Positions 59,001 through 64,000 of a stretch of 64,000 bases of DNA are shown here, piece by piece. The stretch is from assembly GCF_016859285.1 (NCBI RefSeq), contig NC_053416.1, positions 832,501-896,500 on the forward strand, written 5' to 3'. Both the position numbers and the translations under genes were made by a program. Each line of letters opens with the position of its first letter. Positions within the stretch are counted from its first letter, which is position 1. The DNA comes from Xiphias gladius. Its lineage: Eukaryota > Chordata > Actinopteri > Istiophoriformes > Xiphiidae. Under the pieces are notes generated by a model. The model saw only the letters and a list, made by a program, of their open reading frames with translations. It was not told the origin of the DNA and ran no database searches.

Positions 59001-60251
59001 TCTTGGCCATTTTGTTGGGTATACCTATACTACCTCTTGTAATCCAGTAAACAGCTCTGCCACATCACTAACTTCTGGCGCTACAGCACCTCAATGATTT
59101 GCGACACAGCAGCTCCCTCTCCCTTTTCCTACTTTTGGCTCTTTTTAGCACTGATACATTGGATTGTAGTCTGTCGTATTTATTCTCTGAATAGGACTAA
59201 CAGTTATAGGTAGTTTACCTTTTGGCTGGACTGTAACAGCGGGGAAAGCAAAAACGCTAATGTCCATGACCGACTGATTGAGTGACTGAGTGACAGAATG
59301 CTGAGGTTACATCATTGGTTGGCCAGCCAAATGTTGGAGTTTCCACTTTGTCTGTTGCTCTTTCAAAATGAATTGGCGCAAACAGTGTCGTGGGGGGGGG
59401 GGGCATTTACAGGCAGTGGCGCCATTTTACTGCCTTTGTCACTAATTTACCAGCTTTTTACACCCTTTAGCGACGTTTCCTCAAAAAGACACCTAGCAAC
59501 TGATCTAGAGACTTTATGGACAAACCTTAGCTACTTTCTGTAGAAGAGAGTCGCCAGTATTGTGAGAGTGAGGTCGGACTTTCTGACTTTTCGTGGGGTG
59601 ATCATTTTAAAGCTCAATATAGCTGAAATCACAGCACATCTGTTATCTTTAACTTATGTGTATGTTGATTTTGTCAATTTTTTTTTTTTTTTTTTGTCAG
59701 GTTATAAAACCAGGATTTCAGCAGCAGAGCAGCAGCTTGTAAATGATTTGGAAGTGACTGCTGGTTAACATGTCGTCTCAATGGGCTACGTTTCAGTCAC
59801 TGTTTCATCCTTGTTCCGTCGTCTGACAACAGAAACAGAAAAACATGTAAATGAGAACGGCTTTATTGGGAATTCAGCTGCATTAAATTACTGTATATGT
59901 GAGCACAAAAAGAGTAGGACAGAAGCGAAAAGAGAAGACGTTGTCCACTCATTATAATGAGTGGTTTATACCAATTGTGATTAAAAACAAGGCCACTTCT
60001 TTCTGTACATGTTTAGATTTTCTTGTGTTAAAAATATCCCTCTTAATTTTCCCTATACACATTTATAGGTTTTAAACCTCAAATACCTTGAATGATAATT
60101 CAGGGGTCACAGTTACATTCATGGTGTCCTGTGGCTCTGAAATTTTACCTGCTTACAAAAAAAACCCAAAAACATTTAGCTAATATTATATATATATCCT
60201 GTAGGTCATAAGTAGCATGCAGCAAACCCAGATTTTGTTAAAAATGTTTAT
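56016..60251. other. spacer between odorant receptors 2 and 3
   Basis: No second gene is recognised. Frames at 56617-56802 (-) and 56838-57092 (+) recur at 61840-62025 and 62061-62315, but only because the DNA is duplicated; they have no family features. Homopolymers lie at 58932 (A14), 59391 (G12) and 59678 (T17). Confidence 0.5.
57481..57743 (-). repeat. tRNA-derived SINE, copy 1
   Basis: Read on the minus strand from 57743, GGGGCGCCTGTGGCTCAGGTG contains a Pol III A box and, about 45 bp on, GGTGGTTGAATCC (57680-57692) is a B box. The body includes CTTGAGCAAGATACCGAACC and a tail near the ATATAGGTGGAGG end. It is the familiar fish SINE-type repeat of this layout. It is carried in the duplication, so it predates it. 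Confidence 0.75.
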
Positions 60252-61238
60252 CTATGAAGTGATAATTATTCTTATTTTTGTCTTCGCTGGGATGAGTGAG
60301 AGAAAAGGCGAACATCTCCGCTGACAGCAGAGATGATATACTAGGATGGGTCTGATGTTCTGGTCTCGGATGCCATAGATTAGAGCACTCAAACATCTTG
60401 GGAGGATGATAATACACATATAAAGGACCGTTTGGATGCGTACAATTATTATCCTTTCGAGGACCTTTGAGATAGCTATGAGCAATGGAGTGTGCACAGT
60501 TGAGGAGAGACTGAGGCCCAGCTGCACCAGATGCAGCAGCAGTGTGTTACGAGCCTTACGGGCTGAAGCTCTGTTCGTAGAGGCTGATCTGGCTGCTACC
60601 ATCACACCAATATACGAGCAAGTGATCGCCACACCAGCGGAAAAGAACAGAAAACCAGTAAAGGCTTTGTCATAAAGATCAGACATTGGGCCAAGCAGCA
60701 TGTTTTCTTTGCCACAAAAGTCTTTCATCTGCAGGCTCTGCAGGTCTTCAAACGGAAAATTTAACAGTAAAAGAGCTTGAATGAGGACATTTAGTGAACT
60801 GACGGACCAAACCACAACGATAGCCACCCCTGTGTTTCTGATGGTCATGATGGTAGCGTGCCTCAGCGGGTAACACACAGCTACGTATCTCTCCAGAGAC
60901 ATCACCACCAGTGTGAGAGGAGAGATCACAGTTGTGAGATTGGCAAAAAGGGCAAGAACACCACACACAGGATACGTCATCCTTATTCTACTAGCAGCCA
61001 GTAGGTACAGTAACTGGCTATGTGCCAGCAGTACAGTGTCTGCAAACAGCAGGTTAAACAGAAAAACATAACGGGAGGTCTCACAAAATACCGGTTTACT
61101 CCTCAAGGTGAATAACATGGTCCCATTAATCAGGAGGAACACACAGCATGGCACCGTAGACACAGTGGAAAAGAACACTCTTTCCAGTATCCCTCGTCCA
61201 TCATTGATAGTCGTCTGAGATTGAGTTGCATTTGTCAT
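60252..61238 (-). CDS. odorant receptor 131-2-like 3, intact
   Basis: Single-exon GPCR of 328 residues, nearly identical to receptor 2 up to ..ILVYHLCC. There the high identity stops and a different tail (QRRCSPFLSLIPAKTKIRI and five more) follows. The helix landmarks are intact: MSLERYVAVCYPLRHA, NTLLLHLVQLGLSLS, PRCLSALIYGIRDQ. CETSRY replaces RETSRY in the first intracellular loop. The start at 61238 (MTNATQSQ) is chosen as for receptor 2, with the open upstream frame to 61373 noted. Confidence 0.93.
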   Translation of the reverse strand: MTNATQSQTTINDGRGILERVFFSTVSTVPCCVFLLINGTMLFTLRSKPVFCETSRYVFLFNLLFADTVLLAHSQLLYLLAASRIRMTYPVCGVLALFANLTTVISPLTLVVMSLERYVAVCYPLRHATIMTIRNTGVAIVVVWSVSSLNVLIQALLLLNFPFEDLQSLQMKDFCGKENMLLGPMSDLYDKAFTGFLFFSAGVAITCSYIGVMVAARSASTNRASARKARNTLLLHLVQLGLSLSSTVHTPLLIAISKVLERIIIVRIQTVLYMCIIILPRCLSALIYGIRDQNIRPILVYHLCCQRRCSPFLSLIPAKTKIRIIITS

Positions 61239-64000
61239 CTTAGAGAGGCATTGAAAGGACATACAAAATGTTAACCACTTGATGTAATCTGACAGCAAAA
61301 ACAGAAGGACTCTTGTGCTATTTGTATTCCTAGAACAGTGAATATAAGCCATCTTTAGAGCAGAGAATGCCACTGAATTGACAAGTAAAACACAAAATCA
61401 TCCACATACTTTTTATTAGGGTAGACGCCGGTCTTGTTTTAGTGTGAGCAGAGCTGGTCTGCAGGGTTTGCCTGTCCTCACATATTGTTTATGAACTCTC
61501 CTCTGTTCCACTTCACGTAACACAATCACGTGCCAGCATTGTTATTTATTAATGAGTGATGTAATCTTTCTACCACATCACCTCTTCAGTACCCGGATCC
61601 AGTTCATCACATTATCCATAAACCAGGAGTAATTGTGATGAATGTAACAAAATTATATTTATTCTCTTAGGGTTGTGTTAGTATTTTGTTTTTGACTGTT
61701 TCATTAAAACTATAACCACTTTGGTACCATTCATACTAACGTGTTGATCTAAGAGAGACTCTCTGTAACAGTGCCTACATTTACCAGTTTACATTGCACA
61801 AAAGACCAGGATCGGTCTTGGATATGAGCCTAGCTACTCTTATGCCTTTCTGCTGCTTCCATTAATGATCTGTTGCAAGATGGAGCCAAACAAAGGGTTG
61901 CAGGAGAGTGACTGAAAGCCAGCTGACATGGGGCTGTCACATCCATCCACTGGGCCAGACATAGGGAGGAGACAGATCTTGAATTTATCCTTGATGCGGG
62001 GACCCCCTATTTCACCGCCACACACTCTTTCATGATGGAGTCTTTTGACAGGCAGTTTCCATGCGAAAGGTACTTAGGACAGGTACACATAATGTGTGTG
62101 GCAGAGGGAGTGAGATAGGAGGGAACTACAGTATTTTTAGTGGGTGCGTTGGAAAGGGAACAACGCCCAGGAAACAAGTAAAACTAGGAAATAGGTACTG
62201 CCAAGCACAGATAAACAAGCCACACAGACTCGTTCACATAAGGGGCAGAGACATGATTCAAATGAAAGCATTTTTATTGAATTACTTAAATAAAGAAACT
62301 GGGAGATATGGCTGAAAAAAACAAACATCAGTAGGTGGTTGGAAATGAACAGAGTGAATGCCAGATAAAGCTATAAAAGGGACACATCAGTGCCATACCG
62401 ATGCTCATGGTCTTGTCCATTGTGGGTTGGGAATGCCCATTTCTACATGCATATCAGTCCTCTTCACTGCCAAGTCTACATTGGCCAGGTGAGGGTGTAG
62501 CTACCTCCCTGACAGACAATGTCCCCAGGGGCTTCTTTTCACCTGCCATCTAGTTTCACAAGGAGGGTGCAATGTGTGGGTGATATAACACTATTCCCAC
62601 TAGTTTCATCACCGTCTGTGCAAGTGCACCAGCACCAAACAGTAGGAGTAGCTAGTGAGTAGTGTTGCTGTTGATGTTAACACAGTAACTCTCTGTGTTA
62701 AATGGTAAGTGACCTCCACCTATATAGTGCTTTTCTAGTCTTATCGACCAATCAAATCGCTTTGCACTACTGCCACATTCACCCATTCGCACACACATTC
62801 ATACATCGCATTCACACACTCACAAAAATTAAGGGCACAGCCATCAGGGCCATTTGGGGTTCGGTATCTTGCTCAAGGGCACTTTGACATGTGGACTGGA
62901 GGAGCCGTGGATTCAACCACCAACCTTCCGGTTAGAGGACGACCACTGTGTCACCTGAGCCACAGGCGCCCCACGTGTTAGATATTGTGTTGTTTGTCAA
63001 CTGAGAACAAAGAGGCCCACTATCATCAAGACATTTGCTTTGGTCATCGGTGAGTTTGTAGGCGATTTAAGAGACCTATTATGGTATAGAAGGGTCTGTC
63101 CCTTAATGAGGGAATGTGGGACCTGAAATCATGGATTCTCAGAAAATTTCAGCAGTTCTCAATTTCTTAGTTGCTTTTCTCATCTTTTCTCTTCTTTTAT
63201 CCCGCAACTTTTGAAAGATGACTCAATGTTTTTCTTCGGCTAGCTTGCCATGGAAAAGCTCTTTTGGACAAGATATGTTGAAGTCGTAGGTCCCCTCTGA
63301 CCTATGATTTCTTATGCAAGGAATGGATACTGAGCATGCAAGCATGGGTGAGGTACCTTAGTATCAAGGAATCTTATCTTGTCATTTGATCCACATGAGC
63401 TTGCAGTGACAAGTTGAATTAACATGATTCAGCTGTCTGTCTTCCTGCTGTAGTACAAAACTTGCATGCAGATTTCTAATAAGCTCACAATACGATGCAT
63501 TACATTTTATAGATGTAAAAATGATTGTTTTGCGACTCTTTGTCTGTCAGTGATGGTGCAAAATGACGATGGTTGGTGTCTGAAATCTCAATTTACTGCT
63601 CACTATTGAGTGTCTATCATATGGAAGTAATGAATGAGTGAACAAAGGGATGAATTCAACCATATTGCTTTATTTTCATATTCCTATGAATGTTCGCAGG
63701 CTAATGTTAGCATTTTAACATTGTCACATTTCACATTTTAGCATGCTATCATTTACTGAGGCTAATTACTTGTTGACTAAAAGGACTACCTAAAGGATAA
63801 TTATGATTTCTAACTGCTTAGGGCTTATATTTGTAGTTTTGCTCATCATTCTTATTGTCACGGCACAGGTAGTACTGGCAAAATTATTTGTTGTTATGTC
63901 CAGGGGATTTAATTACGACTAAGACTTACGGCTATACAATCTACCAGCAGGCAACAACATACACTAAATGCACATTGTCCATCCCGGTTCAGAAAAGTTG
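60324..64000. repeat. tandem duplication, unit 2 (runs off the window)
   Basis: Near-identical copy of 55101-58772. By eye there are about 20 substitutions in the 0.9 kb of receptor coding sequence, and about nine substitutions plus two small indels in the following 2.6 kb. Confidence 0.9.
62710..62972 (-). repeat. tRNA-derived SINE, copy 2
   Basis: Duplicate of the SINE at 57481-57743, with the same A and B boxes. It was brought here by the segment duplication and not by an independent insertion, since the flanks match too. Confidence 0.75.

Larger units (their letters stand above)
55101..60323. repeat. tandem duplication, unit 1 (about 5.22 kb)
   Basis: Sequence from 55101 recurs from 60324 at an offset of 5223 bp, changing to 5229 and then 5228 after a 6-bp insertion near 62488 and a 1-bp deletion near 63445. 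It covers all but the tail of the receptor gene, its 5' flank, a SINE and further noncoding DNA up to at least 58772, where the window end cuts the comparison. If the unit equals the offset it ends at 60323. Confidence 0.9.

Overview
The window is vertebrate nuclear DNA and almost certainly from a ray-finned (teleost) fish. Evidence: long-intron genes with GT-AG exons, three nuclear tRNA genes, a fish-type NLR gene (FISNA-NACHT, paired LRR exons, B30.2), odorant receptors of the fish OR131-2-like type, a Rex3 LINE, Tc1 and Harbinger remnants, tRNA-derived SINEs and many microsatellites. I recognised no LTR retrovirus, Polinton or toxin fossil.

Layout, left to right. 1-3525: intergenic, with tRNA-Ser(UGA), a CpG-rich promoter-like stretch and a composite dispersed repeat. 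3526-13384 (+): an NLRC3/NLRP12-like innate immune receptor whose twelve coding exons I could join by splice phase; it carries one apparent single-base loss at the end of the NACHT exon. 13826-14419: tRNA-Ala(CGC) and tRNA-Val(UAC). 14800-28405 (+): a lipoxygenase gene with a likely CpG promoter and noncoding first exon, then fourteen coding exons that sum to exactly 676 codons including the stop, with all five iron ligands. 30870-43174 (-): trappc14 (C7orf43/MAP11), thirteen coding exons summing to 613 codons including the stop, with a broken antisense Rex3 LINE in one intron. 44108-45023: a 19-bp minisatellite of about 48 units. 45148-47182 (+): a promoter-like block, a noncoding exon and one short coding exon of an unidentified gene. 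48300-49040: a decayed Harbinger Myb-like gene. 50714-61238 (-): three intact single-exon odorant receptors. The last two lie in a tandem duplication with a 5.22-kb offset that runs off the right edge.

The genes do not form one pathway. The NLR is a cytosolic immune sensor, the lipoxygenase makes or isomerises fatty-acid hydroperoxides, TRAPPC14 serves TRAPPII, vesicle transport and cilia, and the receptors belong to the olfactory repertoire. The points most worth checking are the NLR frameshift, the receptor duplication (breakpoint at the C-terminal codons, coding sequence diverging faster than flanks), the (TG)n tracts abutting splice sites in two genes, the roughly 200-bp-arm inverted repeat inside a lipoxygenase intron, and the orphan exon pair at 45-47 kb. 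Exon joins and counts were made by eye.
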